Origin: Trichosphaerium sp. ATCC 40318
Lineage: Eukaryota > Discosea > Flabellinia > Trichosidae
Reading direction: 5' to 3'
DNA: 64,000 nucleotides
Assembly: GCA_038496445.1 (NCBI GenBank)
Contig: JALMLS010000062.1
Coordinates: 620,001-684,000, forward strand
Every line of letters begins with the position of its first letter. The first letter of the stretch is position 1. The position numbers and the translations under genes are program-made. The notes beneath the pieces were generated by a model, which was not told the DNA's origin, did no database searches, and saw nothing but the letters and a program-made list of their open reading frames with translations. Positions 12,479 to 24,618 of the stretch are shown here, piece after piece.

Positions 12479-12708
12479 GAACCAGTTTTTGCCGAAGAAT
12501 AAGCGACAAGACTTAGCTAGTAAACTCGCTCTACAATCTAGTATACGCACTACAGTACTGGCATACTCGAACGACGTGGTCACTGGACATTTTGTAACTC
12601 CGCAAGCTTGGCATTCTCGACATTCTCTTTTACCAGTGGAAGCTGCCTTCTTCAGACGAAAGAACAACAATACGCTTTGAATTTCTTCTATTGAGACTTG
12701 TTGCATAA
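12479..12708. promoter_or_regulatory. Shared divergent promoter region, LSM3 / ARM-RhoGEF
   Basis: 230 bases lie between the two start codons, so both genes must draw promoter elements from this stretch. It is open in more than one frame but shows no domain. I see no clear TATA box. Confidence 0.45.
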
Positions 12709-15700
12709 ATGTCCGCAGTATTGTTCCGTTTGGAGACTCAGGTAGAGCTCAACAAGCTCTATACACTAGAAACTGGAAGCGGTAATCACATTTTTTTAAA
12801 CTTTTTAGTTTACCGTTTTTGTAGATGCAAGGGCAGTAACGCAATACGCACTATTTGTGAGGTTGTTCAGAAGTGAGAATGCAAATGTACGAGAAGCCAC
12901 ACGTCAAATATTAGAACCGCGCGTTCATAAGCCTGCAGGTACGTCCTGCCCTTAAAAATGCAGATGGCGCTCTTTACAACTTTTTTGTAGGCTTGAATCT
13001 AGCAACACGTTTGCTGGACCACGACAATGACAGAGTGGCACTAGAAGCAGCGCACTGTTTCGGTACAGCTGCATCAAAAGGTACAGAGCAAACAACCAAT
13101 ACTTCCTATTTTGTATAAACTCGTACCTGTATTTACTTTGTTGTAGACGGCGTATTAACGCCTTCCGCCGTCAAAGAACTGTTACCTTTATGTGTTCGTC
13201 TACTAAACCGAACTTGGTCTTGTATTGTGCTTCAGCTAATCGCTTTGCTTGTTGCTAATCACAGTACGTATTTTTTAACTCCCTTGCAATCAACCACGAA
13301 CTGAAATTCTACTTTTTTTTTTTTGAAAGTTTTTTTAATTCATTTCTTGTAGAGCATTACGCCGAGATGTTTCTTGCTGCTGATGGTATGGGTGCATTAG
13401 TTCATGTATTGCAATACGTTGGTAATATTGATGCACTTCTAAGTGCTTGCGGGATATTATATTCTCTTGGTTTAATTCTTACTGGTTAGCTTTAAATTGG
13501 CTGTTATAATTGTTGCTTACTATTAAATTAGATAACTTCAGTGCGATTGCAAAGGACCCACAGTTATATAAGGGCCTCAATCAAATTCTTGAGAATCACA
13601 AACAACAATATTATCATTTCTCTTTGATTCACCTTCTGGTAGACTCAATAAACCAGCTCGCATGCTGTGGTACGCTTTTTTAGTATTTTTTTTTGGTGTT
13701 ATTTGATTGCTAACTTGTTGAATGTCAAGGTGATCAAGCGGTGATCAATATTGCTGAGAGTGGTCTTGTAGGTCAGTTGATTAGAGTCATAAAAAATATG
13801 TATCATCCAGATATATCTCAACCGTTATTACAAATATTCTCTACTCTTCTACGCAATGGTAACAAAAACTTTACATATTGAAAAAAAAAGTCTAACTTGT
13901 CTCCAATCCGGATAGATTACGCTGCAGGTGTTTTTGTGACTAATGGTGGGTTTGGTGCTATTTTAAAGTACCTAGATCAAGCAACACTAGATGTTTTACG
14001 TTGCTTGGCAACACTTGCAAGCAAAGGTACCAAGCAGGCTTTTTTTTGCTTTTTTTTGGTTGTTATTGACACGCTTGGCGCAGAAAAAACTTGTACCATC
14101 ATAAGAGAGGAGTTCTATAAAGGAAATCCAATGAAGAAAATTGTAGCTATATTAAAAAGTCTAAAACCGACCACACCGGATAACTATCGTATTGTTGGGA
14201 TGTTTGCTAACATTTTAAGCAATGGTACATTTCTATCCAATATTTATATTGACGTTGATTGCTTGTAGAGTTCGTGCAAGATGCTTTCGTTAGTGAGAAA
14301 GGCATAGAAATATTGATGAGCAAAGTGAAGGTCAGCAAGAACCAACAAATGCTAATTTTCCTTGGCTATTGTCTGAGACATTTGGTGACATTTAAACCAA
14401 GTACAATATTTTTTTGATCAACTTTTGGTTTATCCCTTACCACTATTAGCGATGTTTTATGCGCGAATCAAAGCTAAGGGTGTTGTGCTTATAGCAAATA
14501 AGTATATACAACAAGAAACACCAGCCACAAAGGTTGTAGGAGCAAGAATACTGTCTTTACTATCAGTATCGCATCAAAAGGCGTTCCTCTCTGGTATACA
14601 CTTTTTTTTTTCTGAGCCTCTTAGATTGTCATTAACATTATGGTTTTATTTTAGAACCTAAAATATTTAAACTATTGGTGGATGCTTTAAAAGATGATAC
14701 GGCCACTGTTGAACTTACTGAATGGGTAGCTTTGACAATTGGTAATCTGTCTCAAGAGAGTACGTCCAAGAGTGTTACCAGTGTAGCGATAGTTAACAAG
14801 TGCAATAGAGGACTGTGGAGAGCGTTTATTTAAGCTCAATATTGCGGAGGTTGCTCTAGCAGCAGTAGAGAGATCATCACGACCTGATGAATCTAAAATA
14901 CACGTTGCAAATATGTTAAAGCGGCTTGCACGAGTCAGTACGTTCAGGTTTTTTCTGCTCTGCTTAGGGCTATTATCTTGTTTTTTTGACTAACACTTTG
15001 CACAAGGTAAGATACGTTCATTGTTACACAGTAGTGGTAAGATTGAAACATTAATGGATATACGGAATGCAACAAGAAACTCGGAGCTTAAAAAGGCACT
15101 TGGGTCTGCTCATACAATGATGTCATTCCCTTGCACCTCTCTGTGTAGGAGCATACGTGTTGATGACAAGAGACATAATCCTTATGCCGACTATAAGGAA
15201 GTAGTCGAGGCAATCATCAACGACGGTAAAAAAACCACGTTCTTATTTTTCTTATCATTAAGTGCTTACTATTGAATTCAGAGCAGCAGCTTGGTACTTC
15301 TGAAGAATATGAAAAGATTGTAGAATACATTGAGGTAGATTGTTTTTATATTTTGCAGATGTTAATTTTTTTTAGATTGATCAGGACGCTGAGAAAGACC
15401 GAATTGCAGAAACCCTAGATACAGCGTTTGTATCACATAATTATTCAGCTATTATGAAAGTGTCGAAATCTACAAGTGCTGTACCTACTAAAACCAAGCC
15501 ACGTTTTACAAGGTACCATTTTTATTCAAGCTTTTTTTTGTTGTGTTTTTTTTTTCTGACAGCGTGTTAGGACACGCACTGTGGGTTCTCCCAATAGTAA
15601 AAAAGCGCCAAAGAAGCGAGGAAGAAGTCGTACTATTGTAGATGATATTGATTTTTCAGACTTGGACTCTCTTGCTAATGCATTGGATGAGTTGAGTCCA

Positions 15701-18259
15701 AAGAAGAGGTTTGTAATATTCATGAGGTTTTTGATTTCTAATATTGTACAGTAGACGTAATAGACGCCAAGTGGTTAGCATGAAGATGGATAGGAAGACT
15801 CAAAATAAATTAGAGGCACAATTAAAAGAAGCCCAAAAAAAAAAGCTTTCTTCTAGTTCGTCAGCTGATGGTTTGAATGGTAACCCTTTAATTTGCTTTT
15901 TTTTGTTAATGTTTTCGCGACTTACTTATTTTGGCTCTAGGTTTAATGAGATCTTCTACTAAGTCAACATCAAAGCTTTCTTCTACGTCAAAGAGTGCTC
16001 GGGTCAGCAGGTTGCGATCCAATACATATTTTCCTGATTTGGACAACAGCAAAAATCGCGCTGATTACATTGAATCTAAAGAGAAAAGAACAGTCTCTTC
16101 TAGAGCTTTATCGTCATCATCACAGTTGAGGAAGAAGAGGGTTAAGGGTAAAAAACCTGCACTGAAACGGAGAAAAAGGCACTCTATGCAACTATGTAAA
16201 GAGGCCATACCCCTGGTAACCCTTTTATCTTTGCAGAACAAAAACTAATTTACGTTGTTTTTAGAGCTTGGATTTACAAGCTCGGAATATTGCTGTACCT
16301 GAGCCTAGATCTCTCTCTGCTAGGCAACCAAAGGGATCTAGAAAGGCACCTGCGTTTAATCGTGTTGAGTCACGTGAAAAGTTCTTGGCGTTGCGCAAGT
16401 CAGGACTTCGAGGTCAGCCTACTGGAAATGCTTCACGTGTGAAACGGTTTGCGCTCACATCTTTGCAACAAAACCCTAAAAAGCGTACACTCTTTCGTAC
16501 TAGCGATGGAAAGTCTACGAACTCGTTTAAAAGAACGAGAGAGGAGTTGAATGGATTAAAAAAGAAGTACAAACTTTACAGTTCCTTTCGCTAAAGACTT
16601 ACTTTTTATTCTAGTATTGTAGTGCGAAGAACTGTTAATGTACCAAGGACAAAGTCTTCAAAGAGATACGCTGCAGCTACGATGCGGTGGAGAACACTAC
16701 CTGATAATATTGACCCTGACATGCTTGAGGAGGGTATGGAATTTCTCTTTTTTTATTTTTTTTCTGACTGTTATAGCGACACTCTACTACAAGAGGACGA
16801 TGATCGTTGCTGAGATTTTAGAAACTGAGAGAAATTATGTACATCAGTTGAACACATTAATTACTGTGCGTATACCTTGTTTTTATTGTCAAAAACCCCA
16901 AACTAACATTATCTTGTGTAGCGGTTTGAGCAGCCTTTAATGGCCATTGCAAAGACAGAAGACGCTTGGATAAGTCAGACCCAGATTACCACAATTTTTT
17001 CTGACTTGAATACTATCCACACGGTGAATTCCATCATGTTGCAATGCCTAAAAAAGAAATATGACACATGGTATGAGTCCAACATAAACTTTATTTTGCA
17101 CTAAAGCAAGATTTTTTAATAAGTTCATAGGTCATCAAAACAAACGCTTGGGGACTTGTTCTTACAACTTGCTGAATTTTTTAAAAAGTATCAAACGTAC
17201 ATTAACAACTTTGATATTGCTACCAGCACTTTGGTGAGGATGATGAATACCAACAAAAAGTTTCACGCATTCATAAAGGTACACTTAATTTTTGTTCAAC
17301 AAAAAAAAATACAAGATATATTACCCGCTAAGCACTCATCTAGAATGCGTTGGATGACCCTGAATGTGAAAAATCAGATCTTCAAGGGATGCTTATTACA
17401 CCTATACAGCGGTACGTGGTTATTTTTAGTTTGTTGGTTTGTGCTCACCTGTTAACGATTAGGATACCACGCTATGCTTTACTGCTAAATGTACGCCTAA
17501 TATTTCTAATCATTTCTGTACTAACACCAAAAATAGGAGTTGGTACAACTGACAGATAGCCAGCACCCTGATTTCTTATCACTAAACGATGCTCATCGGC
17601 GGATACAAGGCGTAATGAACTACCTTAATATCCAAAAGAAAATAGCCGAAGAAACGTCCAAATTAGAAGAAGCTTTAAAGGATTTAGGTCCAGATGATAC
17701 AAAGGTACGTATCAAAAAACCAACTAAATACAGCACCTTTAAAATAGTTCCGCAGTTTTTATTTTTGTTCGTTCATTTAAAGTCATTTTGACTTCCTGTT
17801 TTATCGCTTTTTTTTAATTTACTAATTGGTCCTTTCTTTTAGTTAGTGCTTTCATCTACATCACGAAATATCATCCTTGTTGAGCGTTGCGCTTTTCATG
17901 CGCCTAAAACTCGACAAGGAAAGATATACGTATTTAATAATGCGGTGATGATTACAAAGCTTAAGCATGATAAAAAACAAGATAAACACGCAGCAGATGG
18001 TACTAGTAGTACTAAGAAGAAGAAAGAAAAAATAGTAGAGCTACTGGAGTATGGAAAGTTCGAGAATGTGACCGTGGACGAAGAAGGGTTCCTTGTGATT
18101 ACTACAACACCACAAAGTGCTAGAAAAAAGAGTACTTTTAAATGCTACTTTGCAACAAAAGAAAAGCGTGCTATAGTACGCCATTGGATCATAAAGTTGT
18201 GGAAAGGTATGAATCATGAACAAAGTGGGTTTGTGGACTCTAGAAGGTTCACACAATAG
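12709..18259 (+). CDS. Armadillo-repeat plus DH-PH Rho guanine nucleotide exchange factor
   Basis: Starts MSAVLFRLETQVELNKLYT at 12709 and ends VDSRRFTQ-TAG at 18257-18259, with many short introns. The N-terminal half (12709 to about 15300) is a long armadillo-like superhelix with repeats such as LNLATRLLDHDNDRVALEAA. A basic, Ser/Lys-rich linker (about 15400-16600) carries several KKRGR/KKRRRNRR-type clusters that could be nuclear signals. A DH domain follows (about 16795-17700): VAEILETERNYVHQLNTL for helix CR1 and LQGMLITPIQRIPRYALLL for the conserved CR3 segment. A PH domain (about 17840-18230) ends with the expected Trp-containing helix (HWIIKLWKGM). DH-PH modules exchange GDP for GTP on Rho-family GTPases at membranes and so control actin. 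The exon chain keeps one frame from ARM to PH, supporting a single gene, although a cDNA would be needed to exclude two genes. Confidence 0.8.
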
Positions 18260-18660
18260 GAAGGGTTAACGAGGAAGTCCGGTGCTGTACCAACGGTCTT
18301 TTTTATTTTTTCTATTGTTAGATGTAACATAGATGGATTGTATGTATCACTGGGTCGTTTTTTTTGCGTGTTGATGTCCGTAGACGGTCAAGACGGTCTT
18401 GTTTTTTCTTTTATTTTTTTGTTTTTTATTTTTATTTATTACGAAGTTACTAACTTACGTTTGATAAAAGAAAGTCTTTTTGTATTTTCATAAGTTCAGG
18501 GAACCTTTTGTAGTTATTTTGAAGTTTTTTGTTTCGATCACGACATACATTTTGACCTTTTTTGGAATTTTCAATGACACAAAATTAAGTCAAAATTTGT
18601 TTTTTCTTTTTCAGCGATAAAACTCAAACAACATTTAAAACAATATAACAGGTCTATACG
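18260..18660. other. Tandem intergenic region, T-rich
   Basis: 3' flank of the RhoGEF and promoter of the receptor kinase. It holds very T-rich tracts (for example 18400-18440). No gene is seen. Confidence 0.4.
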
Positions 18661-21600
18661 ATGCGTTTGCCTTTGTGCATATGTATAGTAACAGTGTATT
18701 GCTGTTTTGTTTCAAATGTGTACCCAAAGGCTGTCAATGCTTGTAGGGTAAACGTAGAAGATGAATTAATAAAGAGTAAGTACTAAAGCTTGTTTTCTTG
18801 CTCTACACAAAGTTAAAATAGTTTAAACGCCGTATAGGTGATGCGAACCCAACAACGCACACGCCTTGGCTTTTCTACAATCCACGCGGTGTACTACACG
18901 TACTCTACATCAATAGAGACGATGACTATGCTGATACGTGCTTCACGTTAAAGAGATACACTGGAGAGTGTAACCTCGAAACAACACCAGCTGAATTCGT
19001 GCAAGTATGGTACGTCCCACAAAACGTTGACACAAATTGCACGAGTCGACAAAAGACGGCAAAGATAGCAGTGCTAGAGTTGTACTGTTTGTCAAAAAAA
19101 CTCAAAAGACCCAAGAGGTTTATTGTTCTATTAGGTGCACTCGAGGCAGTCGGTTTACTGAGCGATTATCGCCTTATCATATACAGTATGCTACTTTTAT
19201 TGATAACAGTACAATACACGTGTTGTATGACACTGGAGAGGATTCCCTGCGGGATGAACAGTTTTATACCTTACGCTCAGGAACCCTTATTATTGGTGGA
19301 AACTACACTGATGACGTTGAAGTTGTCAAGTCGAATAAACAGTGGCAGTACGTAAACAACTTTTTATAATAAACTGAAAAAAAAACCCAACTTTGCGTCT
19401 TGATTGATAACATTTTTACTAGTGGTATTTTTGGTAACTATCAGCGGGAAGAACCTGTGACGTTCCTACAAAGACTAGGTATTGTAACTACAGATAACCC
19501 AAAAGATTTCTACGTAGTATATGCGTACCCGAACACAACAGATCCAAATGATGCTAGTTTTGATTTTCAAGATTTTAACACTATTTACGTTGCACAATAT
19601 CAAGACGCTCAAAGAGTAAGAGAGGCTATGATTGTAGATACAGATGGATCTGGTATATGTTCTACAAAGGTGTTAGTGACGAATGATACTATTACAGTAA
19701 TGTGGAAGACAAACAAGACTGATGAATCAATATTTAAAATCAGTCAATATGACCTTGATTTTAATTTATTAGTTGAAAAACGTGACTTTCTTGATTTCAA
19801 GGCTCCTTTCCCTACTCTGCACTATGAGGTTAAAATAACTCATATGATTCCTTTGAGTGATAACCAAACTGTTATTTTATGTACGTATTGAACACGTGTA
19901 TGACAATACTAAGTTTTTTTTTGCTCGAACAGCGATTGCTGCTTCCGATTATACAGAAGTTAATGCTGATTTTGCACTGTTACCCAATAATGCGTTTACA
20001 TTCCGTATAAATATATCTGATAGCCTTAACTGGAAGATTCAAGAAGGGGATCCTATAGGAACAGAGCTATACGTAAACAGAGCTGAAGTTGTTGGACAAG
20101 GTATGCAACAGAAAAGTGACTTAAAGTTGACACGTATTAGGAAATTACGTTTTGTTTCCGGGAGGTGATTATGCCCTACATTATGATTTTATTATACCTA
20201 CTGATGGTGCAACACGAGCTTCTATACCCTTTTTTGTTCGGTTTAATGAAACAGCTGTTGTTGAGAGTATAGATGTTGCCCCTGATGATCTTTTTGGACC
20301 AACTAATATCGAGAATAGAGGAGGTTCACAAATACTTTTGTTTTTTGCCTTTGTCTGACTGTATTCTTTGCAGATGGACTTCATGCCATTGTATTAAGTG
20401 ATGACGATCTAATATTAGCATTTTGCTATAAGGCAACATCAACAGGCATAGCACCAGTTCACTTTGATGTTTACATGGAATTCTTCAATTGTAAGTTTAC
20501 CAGTACAATCAGAGTTCGTGTATCTAACTTTTTGGTTAATAGTTAGAGAGGAAGTAGTACCAGACGATCCAAGCGATACCATAGAGAGTACTAGAACCAT
20601 ATATTCGTTATTCAATGCTAACTTGATGTTCGTTTAATTGTAGTACAATCTGAAACTATAATTCTGATTGTAGTTGCTGTCGTAGTGTTGTGTATAATTG
20701 CTATTGTAATCTTACTTGTTGTTCTATTTTGTAGATGCACAGCGAAGAACAGTACGTATTATTTCGGATCAGAACAGTTCTTCTAATCATTTTTGTTAAC
20801 AGTAACAATTCCTGACCATTACGGGTCTTCTTTGAATGATGAGGACTTGACATTGAAGACTGTTTTTGGTCCAAAAGTTGATAAGAAAAATATAGGAATG
20901 ACAGATGTGACATTAAACGAGCTTTCTTTGCCTTTCTCTGAGGTTGTTTTAAAGGAAGAGTTGGGTGCTGGGAATTATGGAATTGTATATAAAGGGTACA
21001 TATAGTGCTATTTAATTTATTGTTTACCTTATACATTAAAGTGAATGGAGAGCTACAGAAGTAGCAGTTAAGACTGGTATTTCAATTGCCGAAAATGCTC
21101 TCGACGACTTCTTGACAGAAGCGTATCTAATGAGTAAAATGAAACATCACAAGCACGTTACACAACTATATGGTATAGTACTTAATGCTAGTATGACTGC
21201 TATAGTGATGGAGTACGTCATACGAAAGAACACAATACAAAATGTATCTGTTAATTTGTGTAAAAATAGGTATTTGGCTGGAGGATCGTTAGATTCACAG
21301 CTATTTAACGATGAAATTGCGATGTCTATAACAAAGAGAATGCATATACTAGCTGGTGTATCTCGAGGAGTATTACATATCCACAAAGAGAGCATAGTAC
21401 ATCGGTAATACTACACTGTTTCAACAAGTTTTGCTAATTTTTTTTTTGTTTACAGTGATCTTGCAGCACGTGCGTTTTTTACAAAAGAGTATTGGATTGT
21501 GTTATATTGATCGTTGAGTATGTAGGAAACATTTTATTAACTGCAACAGGAATACCTAAAGTGTCTGATTTCGGACACTCGAGGAATTTAAAGAAAGGAA

Positions 21601-22144
21601 AACTAGGTAGAACAAAAGCAAAAGCTGGTCCAATCAGGTAATTTTTTTCCTCACAAACTTTTGAATCAACTTAGAAATGAGGACACTCTAAGATGGTTTT
21701 TGCTTCAGTTGTGGTTTGATTTAACGTGTATACAACTAGGTGGATGGCACCTGAAAGTATTGGTAGTGATAAGATCTACTCAGATGCTACTGACGCTTGG
21801 ATGTTTGGGTGTGTTTGCTTTGAGTGCATGGTACTATTTTGCAACCTTAAAAGTGATTCTTATTGTTGTTATAGGAAAGAGAGGAACCTCATGCTCTAGG
21901 AGATATATTAGTAACAGCAGTTTCAATACGGGATAAGGTATGGCTTGCAAAACAATTGCTTATTTTTCTGTCTCTGGAATTCACTTTTTTTGCTAAATTT
22001 TGGTGTTAGGGTTTATATCCGACGCTGCCAGATTATACACCAGACTGGCTAAGGGTATTAGCAGTATCATGCTGGAGTTTTGATCCAGCACAGAGGCCAA
22101 CATTTGAAGAAATCACTGAAACGTTCTCTCAAAATGGCTTCTAA
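18661..22144 (+). CDS. Receptor tyrosine kinase with unassigned ectodomain
   Basis: Starts with a signal peptide (MRLPLCICIVTVYCCFVSNV) and ends with a TAA at 22142-22144. A large extracellular region (exons to about 20640) contains several N-glycosylation sequons and scattered cysteines, but no fold I recognise. A transmembrane helix (about 20650-20735, IILIVVAVVVLCIIAIVILL) precedes the juxtamembrane segment. The kinase domain has a glycine loop (LGAGNYGIVYKG), VAVKT lysine, a catalytic loop HRDLAARN whose Arg codon is split by an intron (21460-21527), KVSDFG, WMAPES and the FGCVCFECM helix, ending with CWSFDPAQRPTFEEI. HRDLAARN marks true tyrosine kinases, and all catalytic residues are present, so it should be active. 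It would phosphorylate tyrosines after binding an unknown ligand at the cell surface. Confidence 0.88.
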
Positions 22145-22327
22145 CTATTTTATTAAAACCGAAAGAAACACAAAAAAAAAACTCACTTGTACAAAAAAAA
22201 ATCACAACTGCCAACCTTATTTAACAAAAAAAATCACGTAATCTTATATCTGTGTTATTATTAAACACTGTTAAAATCAAGGAAAAAAGTATATATTGTA
22301 AGGGTTACAACTCACGCTTGTCAACAT
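22145..22327. other. Convergent intergenic region, A-rich
   Basis: The 3' ends of the receptor kinase and the amidase meet here. Several A runs are present near 22170-22230. No gene is seen. Confidence 0.4.
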
Positions 22328-24306
22328 CTAGCGAAGAAAAGTTAGTTTTTTTGGTTTTTTTTGAAAAACCGGACGTGACGCACTCTTTGTTACTTTTGGA
22401 GGATCCAGAGGCGGAAAAAACTCTGAAAGAACTTCCACAGCAGATAACAACTGTCTATCGAAATTACCATACGAGGTGAACTCCATACCAACAGGTAAAC
22501 CAGACTTTGAGAATCCTATTGTAAAAATTCAACAAAAAAAAGTTTTCCACGTGCTGTATGACGTCTACTGAAATCTATGTTTATAAATAGTTATCGTACC
22601 TATTGGAATTGTAATAGCAGGCAATCCCAAGTGCGAAGCTAAATTCATATTGTGACTGTGACTAAAAAAAGAGTGAGAAAACACAGAGCTTTTTTTGAGA
22701 GTGCACTTACGCTAGCAGGCTGTCAACAGTTTTACCGTTTGCAAGCTTAATTGTTTCTTGTCCTACAGGTGTAGGCTGTACAATAACGGTAGGATACACA
22801 AGTGCATGGCATATCAATTCCTCTAATTGCACATAAAACTGGTGTTCAAGTCGAGACTTTTCTTTTTCTGCTTGTTTCATCAGTTCTTTGGTTATTTTAA
22901 CTGGTCCTTTGTTGTTCAACGACCAGTCAAGGGCTGCCTTGACACCTGGTGTTTTAACTTGAGATACTAGATCTTCAAAAGTTACTGGTGGATTAGTTTC
23001 CTTCATGTATTCAGGCAACAAGGTCTTGGTGTCCCACAAAACAGTAAAAATATTGTTTGCCATCAGCTCAGAAAATTCATCAATTTCCATCTTATGTATA
23101 CCACCCTGCAAAAGAGTTACAAACTTAATAATCTTTGATTCGCCTTAGTATGACTGTTTAGTACCTCATTATCCTTAATGGCTTTCACTGCGGCGTTGAA
23201 TACATCCATGATTTCAGGATCAACATTATCCATAAAATGCTCTTCATGAGTGCCTGACTCAAAGAGGTAAGCAACTCCATACTTATCTAGATACAATGTC
23301 TATTGTAATAACGTACAAAATACCATGTCTTTAACTTGCATGTCCACAGTAGTATCATCTCCCTTTATAACCTCATCAACAAGTAACACTTCCTCCAGTG
23401 TCTTTGCCATTATTCCAATAGTATCTCTATTCGATATCCTTATCGTTCCTTCGTAATTATATCTGTTCTTAGTAGGTCTGTATCCCACGACTCCGCACAT
23501 CGAGGCTGGTATACGCATTGAGCCACCTAGAGATGTCAGTACAAACAATAAGGAAAACTATCATTAACTGTACCCGTATCAGTCCCCAATCCTATTCTTA
23601 CAACACCTGCTGCTATGGCTGCAGCTGTACCACCACTACTACCGCCTGAGATCAATTCGGTATCATAAGGATTATGTACAGGCCCAAAAGCTGCGTTACT
23701 GCTCGTAGTGCCGTAAGCAAGTTCCTACAATATCTGTAAAACATATCACGTGATTTAAAACGACATTTCAAACACGCACGTGAAGATTGGTTTTGCCAAT
23801 CAAAATACCGCCGGCATTTAGTAATTTGGTGACAACAGGTGCATCTGTTAGAGGTCTGTTGTTCAACAGAGCTTGAGTGCCTTTCAAAAAAATCAATATT
23901 AATGACGTGTCAGCCACAACATACATACCGCCTGTCGTAGGTAAGTCTTTTGTGTTTATATTGTCTTTAACGACAAATGGAATGCACTCAAGTGTTGATA
24001 GCTTGTAATCATCTTTTGAAGCCAATTTCTCATCAGTCTACGTAGATTACTGTCAGAAGTATGTAATGAAATAACATTTGGCTGTTTTGGTACCTTTTTT
24101 GCTTCAGAAATAACAACATCGCGTTCTGTTACCGATATAAAGGCATTCAGAAGGGATCCTACCGATTCTAGCACGTCATACGCGTTTGTCGCGTATTCTA
24201 CGCAAGATAGAGACCCCTCTTTTAAACGTGCATGTACTTGTTCTATTGTCAAGTCATTCAAGCTTGGTGTAGCAATCGACACGTTGGAGAGCACCAAAAT
24301 AAGCAC
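22328..24306 (-). CDS. Amidase-signature-family hydrolase, secreted or ER-lumenal
   Basis: Multi-exon gene. The start at 24306 gives a hydrophobic leader ([15 protein letters not shown]), though a further 5' exon is possible because the leader frame is open through TLIAIV upstream. Motifs of the amidase signature family are present in order: [17 protein letters not shown] with the catalytic Lys (about 23930-23990), GGILIGKTN (about 23800), and the signature [18 protein letters not shown] (about 23600-23660) with the cis-Ser/Ser pair. These are followed by [24 protein letters not shown]-terminal segments include [11 protein letters not shown]. The stop is TAG at 22328-22330. The Ser-Ser-Lys triad hydrolyses amide bonds; relatives include fatty-acid amide hydrolase and bacterial amidases. 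The substrate cannot be told from sequence. Confidence 0.88.
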
Positions 24307-24618
24307 TATGGCAATTAGCGTACTGAAAAGGGATATGAGAATATATACACGTGATATATACGAAAGGTAGCTCCATTTGTTAGACGTAACAACTTTGGCT
24401 TACGAAAAGTCATGTTGCTTAAATGCTGCGATTGAGAGCGCCCAAGCGCGGATAGCCACGTGGATAAAACTAAATAGTCATTTCAGTCGTACGACGTCCA
24501 TAATTGCAAATCCCTTAAATACATCCTGTTTATTCCCAGTTTGCCTTAACGTTCACACACGAATATAATAGGTTGTGTTTTTTACCGCTTCTAAAAAACC
24601 AGACGGAAACACGTTGAG
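24307..24618. promoter_or_regulatory. Divergent promoter region, amidase / membrane protein
   Basis: 312 bases lie between opposite start codons. An ACACGTGATATATA stretch (about 24344-24357) combines a CACGTG palindrome with a TATA-like run, 40-50 bases from the amidase start. A second CACGTG lies near 24456. Confidence 0.4.

Noticed and set aside
12479-12680. 67-codon plus frame in the LSM3/RhoGEF spacer
   Set aside because: It has no domain or signal peptide and lies in the shared promoter.
12437-12706. 89-codon minus frame overlapping the LSM3 start
   Set aside because: The LSM3 frame with its MSGQP first exon is certain, and this frame covers the divergent promoter with no domain.
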